Assembly (NCBI GenBank): GCA_015063685.1
Contig: SVTR01000002.1
Span: 1 to 64,000, forward strand
Direction of reading: 5' to 3'
DNA: 64,000 nucleotides
DNA from: Oscillospiraceae bacterium
GTDB taxonomy: Bacteria; Bacillota; Clostridia; Oscillospirales; CAG-272
Shown: positions 6,850 through 14,018 of the stretch, one piece after another
How the letters are laid out: each line of letters opens with the position of its first letter
How positions within the stretch are numbered: position 1 is the stretch's first letter
Position numbers and translations under genes: made by a program
Notes under the pieces: model-generated
What the model saw: only the letters and a program-made list of their open reading frames with translations
Told to the model about the DNA's origin: nothing
Database searches by the model: none

Positions 6850-7668
6850 ATGATGAAAAAGTTACTCGTTATGCTTCTGGCCCTGGCCATGATTTGCACC
6901 ACCTTTGTTGCCTGCGGCAACAAGAGCAGCTACGAAGACCTCGTCATCGTCGACCTGGGTCTTGAAAAGGAATATTTCGGCATCGCTTTCCGCGCGGGCT
7001 CTGATATGACCCGCAAGGTTGAGGATATTACCCTCCAGCTCATTGAAGATGGAACCCTGGGTGAGCTGTCCACCAAGTATGAGGTCGGCGCCGTTGGCAA
7101 GGGTGAGTACACCCCCAAGGCCGACGCTTGTGCTGATAGCGACGACTGGGCTTACATCAAGGACAAGGGCACACTGGTTGTCGGTATCACCGATTACAAG
7201 CCCATGGATTACCTGGACGAGAACGGCGAGTGGATAGGCTTTGACGCTGAATACGCCCGTGCCGTAGCCGCAAAGCTTGGCGTTAAGGTTGAATTCAAGG
7301 AAATCGACTGGGATTTCAAGCTGGCATCTCTGGAAGCCAAGGAGATCGACTGCATCTGGAACGGTATGACCATCACCGAAGGCATTGAAGCCGCCGCTGA
7401 TTGCACCGCGCCCTATATGTATAATACCCAGGTAGCCGTGGTCAAGAAGGAAAATGCCGACAAGTACAAGGCCATCGCTGACTTCAAGGGCGTAGCCATC
7501 GCGGCCGAGGGAGGTTCCGCAGGTGAGACCGTTATCAAGGAGAACGCCGATCTGAAGGACGGTCTGAAGACCGTCACCGCGCAGACCGATGCCCTTCTGG
7601 AGGTGCTGTCGGGTGCTTCCGAGGCAGCCATCGTTGACCTGACCCTGGCTAAGGCTCTGATCGGTTAA
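6850..7668 (+). CDS. Amino-acid-type ABC binding lipoprotein, circularly permuted
   Basis: A 272-aa family-3 solute-binding protein with a lipoprotein signal (hydrophobic core, then FVACG; lipid Cys about residue 22). The domain order is rearranged. In the family the chain ends with a YxDLVxVD - YGIAF - GSD - DGTL - KY block. Here that block (SYEDLVIVD to STKYEV, residues 27-79) comes first, right after the signal. A linker follows, then the usual N-terminal lobe (DKGTLVVGIT, IWNGMTIT) and the second lobe, stopping at AIVDLTLAKALIG where the missing block would start. Total length is normal, so this is permutation rather than duplication. The ligand Arg expected after TIT is replaced by Ile (about residue 179). 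ATG 6850 or 6853 follows GGAG. Confidence 0.9.
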   Translation: MMKKLLVMLLALAMICTTFVACGNKSSYEDLVIVDLGLEKEYFGIAFRAGSDMTRKVEDITLQLIEDGTLGELSTKYEVGAVGKGEYTPKADACADSDDWAYIKDKGTLVVGITDYKPMDYLDENGEWIGFDAEYARAVAAKLGVKVEFKEIDWDFKLASLEAKEIDCIWNGMTITEGIEAAADCTAPYMYNTQVAVVKKENADKYKAIADFKGVAIAAEGGSAGETVIKENADLKDGLKTVTAQTDALLEVLSGASEAAIVDLTLAKALIG

Positions 7669-7681
7669 AAAACGCAAAAAA

Positions 7682-7717
7682 TCTGCTCGGGGCGCACCCT
7701 GCGTCCCGAGCTGTTTT
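7682..7717 (+). terminator. Hairpin after the binding-protein gene
   Basis: GCTCGGG pairs with TCCCGAGC around a 12-nt loop and is followed by TGTTTT. It probably terminates part of the transcripts, giving the binding protein in excess over the permease and ATPase. Confidence 0.7.
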
Positions 7718-7749
7718 AAGGATATAGCGTGAAAATTCAGTAATCTAAA

Positions 7750-7923
7750 GGGTATCTCTAAATACTCAGTGTGCGGCGAGATGCGAGGGATTTTTTCGTC
7801 AGACTAAAGGTCACCTCTAAACAAAAATCTGCGCGCATAGTCGTCTCTATGCGAAAGAATTTTGTGACGTATGACGGAAAAAGCACCGTCATATCGGCGT
7901 GCGATGAGTTTTTAGAGATACCC
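7750..7923. mobile_element. MITE, subfamily A, copy 1
   Basis: A 174-bp non-coding element with imperfect terminal inverted repeats (GGGTATCTCTAAATACTC and the complement of GAGTTTTTAGAGATACCC). TAAA is duplicated on both sides (7746-7749, 7924-7927). An internal stem GCATAG/CTATGC is kept in all A copies. It is 13 bp longer than its sister at 18536 because of a stub at 7809-7821 that matches the end of a subfamily B element. Confidence 0.85.
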
Positions 7924-8053
7924 TAAAACCCAAGCAAACTGTTTCACGCACAAATCTACCCTGAAAATGGGACCCAACCCATTTTTGCCTAACGGCTCGG
8001 GGGTATTTCAAGGTTCATTTGTACCGTCGCACAGCGGCGGAATGGAGATTATT

Positions 8054-8704
8054 ATGGATCAATTTTGGAAAATCACGCTGGATCTTATGGTGGGCTTTGG
8101 AGAGACCCTGAAGATCTTTGCCATCACACTCGCGTTGTCTCTCCCCTTGGGCCTCATCATCGCCTTCGGGTCCATGTCCAAGTTCAAGCCCCTCGCCGCC
8201 CTTACCCGCGCCTTCGTGTGGGTCATCCGCGGCACGCCGCTGATGCTCCAGCTCATCGCGGTCTATTACGGCCCCGGCCTGGTGTTCGGACAAATGCTTC
8301 TGACTGCCCCCGCAGCCGTTTACATCACCTTTACCATCAACTACGCCTGTTACTTTTCTGAGATCTATCGCGGCGGCATCGAATCCATCGCCAAGGGTCA
8401 GTACGAAGCGGGACAAGTGTTGGGCATGACCAAGCGGGAGACCTTCTTCAAGGTCATTCTCCTGCAGGTCATCAAGCGCATCATCCCCCCCATGTCCAAC
8501 GAGATCATCACCCTGGTCAAGGATACCTCCCTGGCCCGCGTAGTCACCTACTATGAGCTGATCTATTTCGCTCAGCGCTACATTAAGAACGCGGGTCTTT
8601 TGTGGCCGCTGTTCTACACCGCCATCTATTATCTGGTATTCACCGCCGTCCTGACCTTCTTCTTCCGTTGGCTGGAAAAGAAGCTGGACTATTTCAAGGC
8701 GTAA
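8054..8704 (+). CDS. Amino acid ABC transporter permease
   Basis: A 216-aa membrane protein of the HisM/GlnP type with about five helices. The conserved EAA loop lies at about residues 110-140 (GQYEAGQVLGMTKRETFFKV, then LPQ-like IPP and SNEIITLVKDTSL). ATG 8054 is chosen for the GGAG six nt ahead; the upstream in-frame extension has no ribosome site. It presumably moves the ligand delivered by the permuted binding protein, using energy from the ATPase 15 nt downstream. A MITE lies between it and the binding-protein gene. Confidence 0.93.
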   Translation: MDQFWKITLDLMVGFGETLKIFAITLALSLPLGLIIAFGSMSKFKPLAALTRAFVWVIRGTPLMLQLIAVYYGPGLVFGQMLLTAPAAVYITFTINYACYFSEIYRGGIESIAKGQYEAGQVLGMTKRETFFKVILLQVIKRIIPPMSNEIITLVKDTSLARVVTYYELIYFAQRYIKNAGLLWPLFYTAIYYLVFTAVLTFFFRWLEKKLDYFKA

Positions 8705-8719
8705 GGAGGTACAAATCAC

Positions 8720-9499
8720 ATGAATATGCTTGAAGTCAAAAACCTCCGCAAGCGTTTTGGCGACAACGAGGTTCTGAAGGGCATTGATCTGACCCTGGAA
8801 AAAGGTGAGGTTTTGTCCATCATCGGCGCTTCCGGCGGAGGCAAGACCACCCTTCTCCGTTGCCTCAACTTTTTGGAGCGTGCCAATAGCGGTGAGATCA
8901 TCGTGGGCGGCAGAAGCGTCTACAGCGCCCAAGACGGAGAAAAGCCCGTAGTCACCCCCGAGGCACAGCTTTCCTTCGGACTGGTGTTCCAGCAGTTTAA
9001 TCTGTTCCCCCAGTATAGCGTTATGGAAAACCTGATGCTGGCCCCCAAGCTTCGCGCCAAGCGCGAGGCAAAGCAAGGTGCGAGCGTGAAGGAAACGCCT
9101 GAAGCCATCCGTGACCGAGCGGAAAAGCTCCTCGCCACCGTAGGACTGTCCGAAAAGGCCAACGCCTATCCCTGCCAGCTATCGGGCGGTCAGCAGCAAC
9201 GTGTGGCCATTGCCCGCGCCCTCATGCTCTCCCCCGACATTCTTTGCTTTGACGAGCCCACCTCCTCCCTGGACCCCGAGCTGACCGGTGAGGTTCTTCG
9301 GGTCATCCGTTCCCTCAAGAGCAGCGATCGCACCATGATCATCGTCACCCACGAAATGGAATTTGCCCGTCACGTGTCCGACAAGGTGATCTTCATGGCC
9401 GATGGTGTTATCGAGGAGCAGGGCACCCCCGACGAGGTGTTCGGGAATCCCCAAAGCGATAAGCTCCGGGCGTTTTTGTCGGCCGGGGAAGAAAAATGA
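8720..9499 (+). CDS. Amino acid ABC transporter ATP-binding protein, GlnQ-type
   Basis: A 259-aa polar amino acid importer ATPase. Walker A is GASGGGKTT (about residues 34-42), the Q-loop is QQFNLFPQYSV, the signature is LSGGQQQRVAIARAL, Walker B is ILCFDEPTSSLDP and the H-loop is VTHEMEFARHVSD. An insert of about 20 residues rich in K and E precedes the helical subdomain, making it slightly longer than the usual 240-245 aa. AAGGAGG lies 9 nt before the ATG. It is the last gene of the importer operon. Confidence 0.95.
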   Translation: MNMLEVKNLRKRFGDNEVLKGIDLTLEKGEVLSIIGASGGGKTTLLRCLNFLERANSGEIIVGGRSVYSAQDGEKPVVTPEAQLSFGLVFQQFNLFPQYSVMENLMLAPKLRAKREAKQGASVKETPEAIRDRAEKLLATVGLSEKANAYPCQLSGGQQQRVAIARALMLSPDILCFDEPTSSLDPELTGEVLRVIRSLKSSDRTMIIVTHEMEFARHVSDKVIFMADGVIEEQGTPDEVFGNPQSDKLRAFLSAGEEK

Positions 9500-9505
9500 T
9501 CTTCA

Positions 9506-9541
9506 AAAGGGACTGTCCTCTCGTTGGACAGCCCCTTCTTT
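9506..9541. terminator. Bidirectional terminator between convergent genes
   Basis: GGGACTGTCC and GGACAGCCCC form a stem with a 7-nt loop, flanked by AAAA and TTCTTTT. It serves both the importer operon and the Sel1 gene. Confidence 0.8.
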
Positions 9542-9550
9542 TAATCGCCT

Positions 9551-10354
9551 TCACTCCATCTCAGCTTCTTCCAAAAGCAGCGCGATCCTCCTTGTGTTGA
9601 TACCGTAGACCTTGGCCACAGGAGCGTTCTTGTGAAGATACCGCAGTGCGTCCTTGCAGTCATGGGTGAGCGCCGCAGTTTCCATGAGTCTGTAGCCCTT
9701 CTGAGGATCGTACTCCGAGCCCAATCCCTCAGCGATGGCGCGGCCCATCTCATATTTTGCCTGGCCGACCTCTTGTTCGACGTAGGTATCATCTTTGTGT
9801 TCAGAGGCCAATCGGAACATTTCCAGGGCATCGTCGCCGTCGGCTTCAATGATCCCAAAGCGCTTATCCTCCAGTGTAGGATCGCTGCCTTTACCCGCCA
9901 AAAGCAGGGCGCCGGGGTCGCGCTTGATGACACGGGGAAATGGGATGAGTGAGATACACTCTGTCTCCACGGGATCGAAGATGCATCCCAGGGTATAGGC
10001 CACCCCCAAGTACATCTGGGCGTGAACACAGCCCTCCCCCGCCGAGGCCTTCATGAGATCATAAGCCATGCGGTGATCGGTGTCCCCGCCCTGCCCCCTC
10101 ATGTGCATGAGCGCCAGATTGAATTTGGCCTCACCGCCGAAGTGATAAGAGGCCAAATGGTAGTATTTCCGTGCCCACACATAATTGCGCGGAGTGTGAT
10201 AGCCCTGATGGTACATAAAGGCCAGATTGAAGGCCGAACGGGCATCGCCAAAATCCACGGCACCTTCAAAATAGCCCCAAAAGGCTGCCTCATAGTCCCC
10301 GTTAAGAAAGGCCGCGTCGGCCTTGATGCGTCTGTTGTGATCAAACATTGCCAT
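9551..10354 (-). CDS. Sel1-repeat (TPR-like) protein
   Basis: A 267-aa protein built of Sel1-like helical repeats. Recognisable units are GDARSAFNLAFMYHQG, GGEAKFNLALMHMRGQG and GCVHAQMYLGVAYTLG, followed by a C-terminal pair around KYEMGRAIAEGLGSEYDPQKG. There is no signal peptide, so it is probably cytosolic. Such proteins are scaffolds for protein contacts; the partner is unknown. ATG 10354 is chosen because GGAGGG lies 6-7 nt ahead; MFDHN six nt further in is an alternative. It is a single-gene unit with its own promoter. Confidence 0.82.
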   Translation of the reverse strand: MAMFDHNRRIKADAAFLNGDYEAAFWGYFEGAVDFGDARSAFNLAFMYHQGYHTPRNYVWARKYYHLASYHFGGEAKFNLALMHMRGQGGDTDHRMAYDLMKASAGEGCVHAQMYLGVAYTLGCIFDPVETECISLIPFPRVIKRDPGALLLAGKGSDPTLEDKRFGIIEADGDDALEMFRLASEHKDDTYVEQEVGQAKYEMGRAIAEGLGSEYDPQKGYRLMETAALTHDCKDALRYLHKNAPVAKVYGINTRRIALLLEEAEME

Positions 10355-10387
10355 ATACTTCCCTCCCGCCCTTTTGGTAATGCTACC

Positions 10388-10416
10388 ATTATACACGAAA
10401 AGAAATAAATTACAAG
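10388..10416 (-). promoter_or_regulatory. Promoter of the Sel1-repeat gene
   Basis: TATAAT (10388-10393) lies about 35 bp before ATG 10354. A weaker -35 (TTGTAA, 10410-10415) sits 16 bp further upstream, back-to-back with the plus-strand promoter at 10419. Confidence 0.6.
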
Positions 10417-10418
10417 AC

Positions 10419-10447
10419 TTGACTTTGGGGGGATTTTATGGTATAAT
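10419..10447 (+). promoter_or_regulatory. Promoter of a candidate small RNA
   Basis: TTGACT (10419-10424) and TATAAT (10442-10447) are 17 bp apart. No open reading frame follows; a terminator-type hairpin lies about 15 nt downstream of the predicted start. Confidence 0.7.
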
Positions 10448-10453
10448 ATAAGT

Positions 10454-10518
10454 GTAAATGAGACCGCCGAAAGCTAATTTCAGGACAACCTTGAAATTGG
10501 TTTTCGGCGGTTTTATTT
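10454..10518 (+). ncRNA. Candidate ~65-nt small RNA ending in a terminator hairpin
   Basis: A near-consensus promoter is followed within 10 nt of its expected start by a long interrupted hairpin (outer stem ACCGCCGAAA / TTTCGGCGGT, inner stem AATTTCA / TGAAATT) and then TTTTATTTT. The U-tract is on the plus strand only, so the hairpin does not serve the minus-strand reductase gene next to it. Promoter and terminator together define an independent short transcript of unknown function. Confidence 0.5.
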
Positions 10519-10525
10519 TGCGCTG

Positions 10526-11458
10526 TTATGAGAGAAGTGCCATGAAAGTATCCTCCGGCAGCTCCAACACCTGCATGGCCTCCTCCAACCGCGCCACCCC
10601 TGAAATGCCGAGAATGGGCAAAGCGTCCACCCGGTGATCGTAAAGCAGATACGCCAGAGACAAGGCCGTAGGCGATAATCCCGTCTCGCGGGCCACCGAG
10701 AGAATAATATCGGCGCGGCGACGGGTAGTATCGTTCATATAAGTAGCCGCCATGGATTCCGAAAGACTGTCATATCCGCCCTTTTGAATATGGGAGAATA
10801 GGCCCTGTGCCTGGGAGGTATAGGCCATAACAGGCAGGCGGTTGTCAACATAGCCCTCGTATTGGGTCTCATCCATGACCACAAGGGTCTGATCGTAGAC
10901 CTTGTCCTTGTTGATGCAAGCGCCGTTCCACATGATCTGGCTGACCGAAAACTCCGTCAGTCCGTTTTCTTTGGCGAAGGCGTTGGCCTCGTTGATGCGC
11001 TTTACCGTCCAGTTGGACGCACCGATATATCGGGTCTTCCCTTCCCTGACGAAACGATCCAGGATGGGCATGATCTCGCTGACGGGCAGATCCTCGTCAT
11101 CGCGGTGAAGAAAATATATATCCGTATAGTCAGCGTTCAGATGGCGAAGGCTGGCCTCCATATCAGCGCGGATATCCGCCTCGGTGATGCGTTTTTCCCA
11201 TGATGGCATAGCGGGGTGGCCGCCCTTGGTGGAAATAAACACCCGATGACGCGTCCCTCGTGACGTCATCCACTCGCCGATGGTCTTCTCTGATGTGCCA
11301 AAGCCATATACGGCGGCGGTGTCCAGAAGGTTGCCGCCCATGTCGAGATATTTATCCATGATCTCAAAAGCGGTATCCCGCGAGATGGCGGTGCCGAAAG
11401 GGGCGGTGCCAAGGGATAAACGGGAAAAACGGTGGGAACCAAAATCAGTATAGAGCAT
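10526..11458 (-). CDS. Aldo/keto reductase
   Basis: A 310-aa NAD(P)H-dependent oxidoreductase with a TIM-barrel fold. The catalytic tetrad is visible: Asp and Tyr in DTAAVYGFG, Lys in FISTKGGH and His in YFLHRDD. Cofactor loops near GASNWTVKRINEA and the late PILGISG segment fit the family. It belongs to the group of general-stress or sugar-aldehyde reductases; the substrate cannot be told. ATG 11458 follows AAGGAAGGAG, and the upstream 15 codons lack a ribosome site. It is monocistronic. Confidence 0.93.
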   Translation of the reverse strand: MLYTDFGSHRFSRLSLGTAPFGTAISRDTAFEIMDKYLDMGGNLLDTAAVYGFGTSEKTIGEWMTSRGTRHRVFISTKGGHPAMPSWEKRITEADIRADMEASLRHLNADYTDIYFLHRDDEDLPVSEIMPILDRFVREGKTRYIGASNWTVKRINEANAFAKENGLTEFSVSQIMWNGACINKDKVYDQTLVVMDETQYEGYVDNRLPVMAYTSQAQGLFSHIQKGGYDSLSESMAATYMNDTTRRRADIILSVARETGLSPTALSLAYLLYDHRVDALPILGISGVARLEEAMQVLELPEDTFMALLS

Positions 11459-11520
11459 GAAAGATCTCCTTCCTGTGTACAAAAGCTGTTTACGAGCCTT
11501 CATGAAGTGACATTTTTCTC

Positions 11521-11549
11521 AGTATACCATACCGCGGCATAGTTGTCAA
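11521..11549 (-). promoter_or_regulatory. Promoter of the aldo/keto reductase
   Basis: TTGACA (11544-11549) and TATACT (11521-11526) with a 17-bp spacer lie about 60 bp before ATG 11458. Confidence 0.8.
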
Positions 11550-11552
11550 TTC

Positions 11553-11582
11553 AAAAAAGAAAAAGCAGAACCACATCCGTGA
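11553..11582 (-). terminator. Terminator of rnpB
   Basis: Read on the minus strand, GCAGGATCACG and TGTGGTTCTGC form a stem followed by TTTTTC, just after the RNase P RNA 3' end. Confidence 0.75.
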
Positions 11583-11594
11583 TCCTGCTCTTTT

Positions 11595-11977
11595 GCAGCT
11601 CTGCCTGTAAGCCGGGTTCTGTTCCCCCTTGCGGGTTTGGCGACCATCTATCTTTGCTTTCCGTCACCGAAAAGCTCCGTGGCTTTCGCCCCATGCCACC
11701 CCTCGTCCTATCGCGCTCGGGTCAAGCGGATCGAATGATCAACGACGGGGTGTTGCATCAGGTAGAGTTTACAGCAAATCTATGTTACCATAGAAGTGGG
11801 TGAGCTCTTACCTCGCCTTTCCATCCTTACCCTCCAAAGAAGGCGGTCTATTTCTGTTGCCCTTTTCCGGCGGTTGCCCGCGGCTGACGTTATCAGCTAC
11901 CCTGCCCTGTGATGCCCGGACTTTCCTCGCGGTAATACCTTTCGGCGTGATACCGCGCGGCCGCCCGGCAGACCTGC
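11595..11977 (-). ncRNA. rnpB: RNase P RNA, bacterial class A
   Basis: The minus strand carries the hallmark GAGGAAAGTCCGGGC (complement of 11919-11933) and the late AACCCGGCTTACAGGC region. The two ends pair as stem P1 (GCAGGTCTGCC with GGCAGAGCTGC). A length of about 383 nt fits class A. The RNA is the catalytic part of RNase P, which matures tRNA 5' ends. Open reading frames on either strand here are not genes. Confidence 0.95.
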
Positions 11978-11983
11978 GTGGGT

Positions 11984-12012
11984 ATTATAGCACGATTCCG
12001 GATATTTGTCAA
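11984..12012 (-). promoter_or_regulatory. rnpB promoter
   Basis: Perfect TTGACA (12007-12012) and TATAAT (11984-11989) with a 17-bp spacer place the start at about 11977, matching stem P1. Confidence 0.9.
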
Positions 12013-12082
12013 GATTCATCGCCTCTGACAGCATCAAAAAAGGCAACCGATACGTTTTTGTACCTGCTGCCTTTCGTTTATC

Positions 12083-12436
12083 TCATCTATCTTCTTTGTT
12101 TTCTTCGTCACGGTCATCTTCCGTTTTCTCCGCATTGCGGAGCTTCTTCTCCTTAACCTTTTCGAAGATCTTCTTAATGGCCAGGGTAACCGATACGGCG
12201 ATCGCAAAAAAGGGTGCGCCCGGGAGCCACCAAAAGCCCCAAATGGCCGTAGCCACCCAAAACGCCCAAGACCAATTAAAAACAAATCCAAGCGCATAAA
12301 AGATCCAGATCGGAGAGCTCAGCACCAGCGAAACAATGCCCAAAAGCACCAAGGTTCGCCAGTCCTTGCACTCGGCCCAGAGCCACTTGAGAAATTCAAT
12401 GCCCTTGCCTATCATTTTTTTGATAAACTTCTTCAT
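12083..12436 (-). CDS. Small membrane protein, unknown
   Basis: A 117-aa protein with a basic N-terminus, two hydrophobic segments (about residues 29-53 and 55-85, rich in Trp) and a highly charged C-terminal tail of Lys, Glu, Asp and Arg. I do not recognise a family. The start ATG 12436 has no strong ribosome site, but the promoter at 12538-12566 lies just upstream and the hydrophobic pattern is convincing. It lies between rnpB and the MATE gene. Confidence 0.7.
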   Translation of the reverse strand: MKKFIKKMIGKGIEFLKWLWAECKDWRTLVLLGIVSLVLSSPIWIFYALGFVFNWSWAFWVATAIWGFWWLPGAPFFAIAVSVTLAIKKIFEKVKEKKLRNAEKTEDDRDEENKEDR

Positions 12437-12537
12437 GAAACCGCCCTAACCTATTTGCAGGATCCGTCGGAAACAGAATATCGTCATCCCGAGACCGCCC
12501 AAAAAGCCCCCGCAAGTCCGTTTATAAAATCTCCTAC

Positions 12538-12566
12538 ATTATAATACAATTACTTCACTTTGTCAA
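12538..12566 (-). promoter_or_regulatory. Promoter of the small membrane protein gene
   Basis: TTGACA (12561-12566) and TATAAT (12538-12543), 17 bp apart, leave a leader of about 95 nt before ATG 12436. Confidence 0.75.
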
Positions 12567-12607
12567 CAAATTTTAATAATATTTAATATTTAAATATGAA
12601 GTAAATA

Positions 12608-13999
12608 TTACACAAATTCATCCGCCGTATTCGTCCGCAAGTCGGACTTTTGACAAGCTCGGGATAAATATTTTCTGTGATAATAAACATACGGGATCAG
12701 GACGAAAATCAGCGCTGCCAGCCAGGCCACAGGCTCAGCCACGAAAAGCGCGTCGCTGCCCATAAAGTCAATGACCCACTTGGACATAACAACGCGAGCC
12801 GCAAATTCCGCCACCCCCGACAGCATGGACCACACAGAGATTCCTATAGCCTGCAAGGCGTTTCGGAAGATGTGGAGCAGATAAAGGACAGACAGGCACA
12901 CGCAAAGGATGGTGAGGTAATAGACGGCGATGGCATGAGCCTCGGCACCGCCCGTTTCCTGCTCATCCATAAACAGCTTCATGAAGGGATCGCGCGCCAG
13001 GTACATGACACCCGAAACCACCACCGACATAAGCAATACGATGACGGTTGAGGTCCATACCCCTTTTTTGACGCGGTCATACTTCCCTGCGCCGTAGTTC
13101 TGCGCCAGGAAGGTAGATGCCGCCACGCCCAAAGAGATGGCACTACTCTCCAGAAGTCCGTACACCTTATTGGTGGCAGTATAGCCCGCGATAAAAGTGC
13201 TTCCCTGGAGATTGATAGCAGATTGCAGAATGATGCCGCCCAGCGCGATGACGATAAATTCCAAGGCCAAGGGCATACCAAAGGCAAAGAGGGATCTCAT
13301 CATCTTCCAGTCCACGCGCCAGGTCTCCTTATTCAACCGAACACAATCGATCTTTCGGATCCGGATAAAGCAGAAGACAAAGGAGACGAGCTGGGACAGC
13401 ACCGAGGCCAGCGCCGCGCCCAAGATGCCCATGTGAAAGACCAGAACGAACAAAAGATCAAGTCCCACGTTAAGAAGAGCGGCGATGCCCATGGCAATAA
13501 GGGGCGTTTTGCCGTCACCTAAAGCGCGCAGGACCGAGGCCGCCATGTTGTAGGCCGCCACCACCAAGGTTCCCGCAATCATGGTAAAAAGATAAGTGGT
13601 AGCGCCGTTCAAAATGTCATCGGGTGTATTGAGCAGGAGCAGCAGGGGCTTGGCCATCATCAGTCCCGCCACGGTCAGCACACCGCCCACGGCACCGCAG
13701 AGGAGGGTGCACATGGCGATGGACTTGTTCATATCCCCGTAGTTCTTGTCACCGAAATAACGGGATACATAGGTGGAGACTCCTTGGGTCATACCCGTAA
13801 CCGTCCAAAGAATAAGCCAATAGATCCAGTCGGTAGCACCTACGGCGGCCAACGCCTGAACGCCCACCCCTCGCCCCACGATGGCGGCATCCACGATCAT
13901 ATAAAGCTGTTGACCCAGGTTGGTCACGATCAGGGGCAAGGCAAAGATAAGTAAGTGCTTTGTGGGACTACCCACTGTCATATCTGTGGTTCTTTTCAT
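12608..13999 (-). CDS. MATE-family efflux transporter
   Basis: A 463-aa membrane protein with about 12 helices in two homologous halves. The first half opens with GSPTKHLLIFALPLIVTNLG and contains DAAIVGRGVGVQALAAVGAT, a classic MATE signature. MATE proteins exchange Na+ or H+ for drugs or metabolites. ATG 13999 is chosen for AAGGAG twelve nt ahead. It lies 19 nt after the 333-aa membrane protein in an operon with a nucleoside hydrolase and a Gfo/Idh-type oxidoreductase, so it may export a nucleoside- or sugar-derived compound. Confidence 0.92.
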   Translation of the reverse strand: MKRTTDMTVGSPTKHLLIFALPLIVTNLGQQLYMIVDAAIVGRGVGVQALAAVGATDWIYWLILWTVTGMTQGVSTYVSRYFGDKNYGDMNKSIAMCTLLCGAVGGVLTVAGLMMAKPLLLLLNTPDDILNGATTYLFTMIAGTLVVAAYNMAASVLRALGDGKTPLIAMGIAALLNVGLDLLFVLVFHMGILGAALASVLSQLVSFVFCFIRIRKIDCVRLNKETWRVDWKMMRSLFAFGMPLALEFIVIALGGIILQSAINLQGSTFIAGYTATNKVYGLLESSAISLGVAASTFLAQNYGAGKYDRVKKGVWTSTVIVLLMSVVVSGVMYLARDPFMKLFMDEQETGGAEAHAIAVYYLTILCVCLSVLYLLHIFRNALQAIGISVWSMLSGVAEFAARVVMSKWVIDFMGSDALFVAEPVAWLAALIFVLIPYVYYHRKYLSRACQKSDLRTNTADEFV

Positions 14000-14018
14000 G
14001 GAATCGGGGTCTCCTTGG

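Noticed and set aside
6850-7668. Binding protein as a duplication or fusion with an extra N-terminal domain
   Set aside because: The canonical C-terminal block occurs once only, at the front, and the protein stops exactly where it should begin; total length is that of a single binding protein.
10454-10518. Plain terminator for the aldo/keto reductase
   Set aside because: The U-tract is on the plus strand; the reductase is on the minus strand, where the hairpin is followed by a mixed sequence.
11543-12156. Plus-strand reading frames of 86 and 118 aa
   Set aside because: They lie inside RNase P RNA and its terminator.
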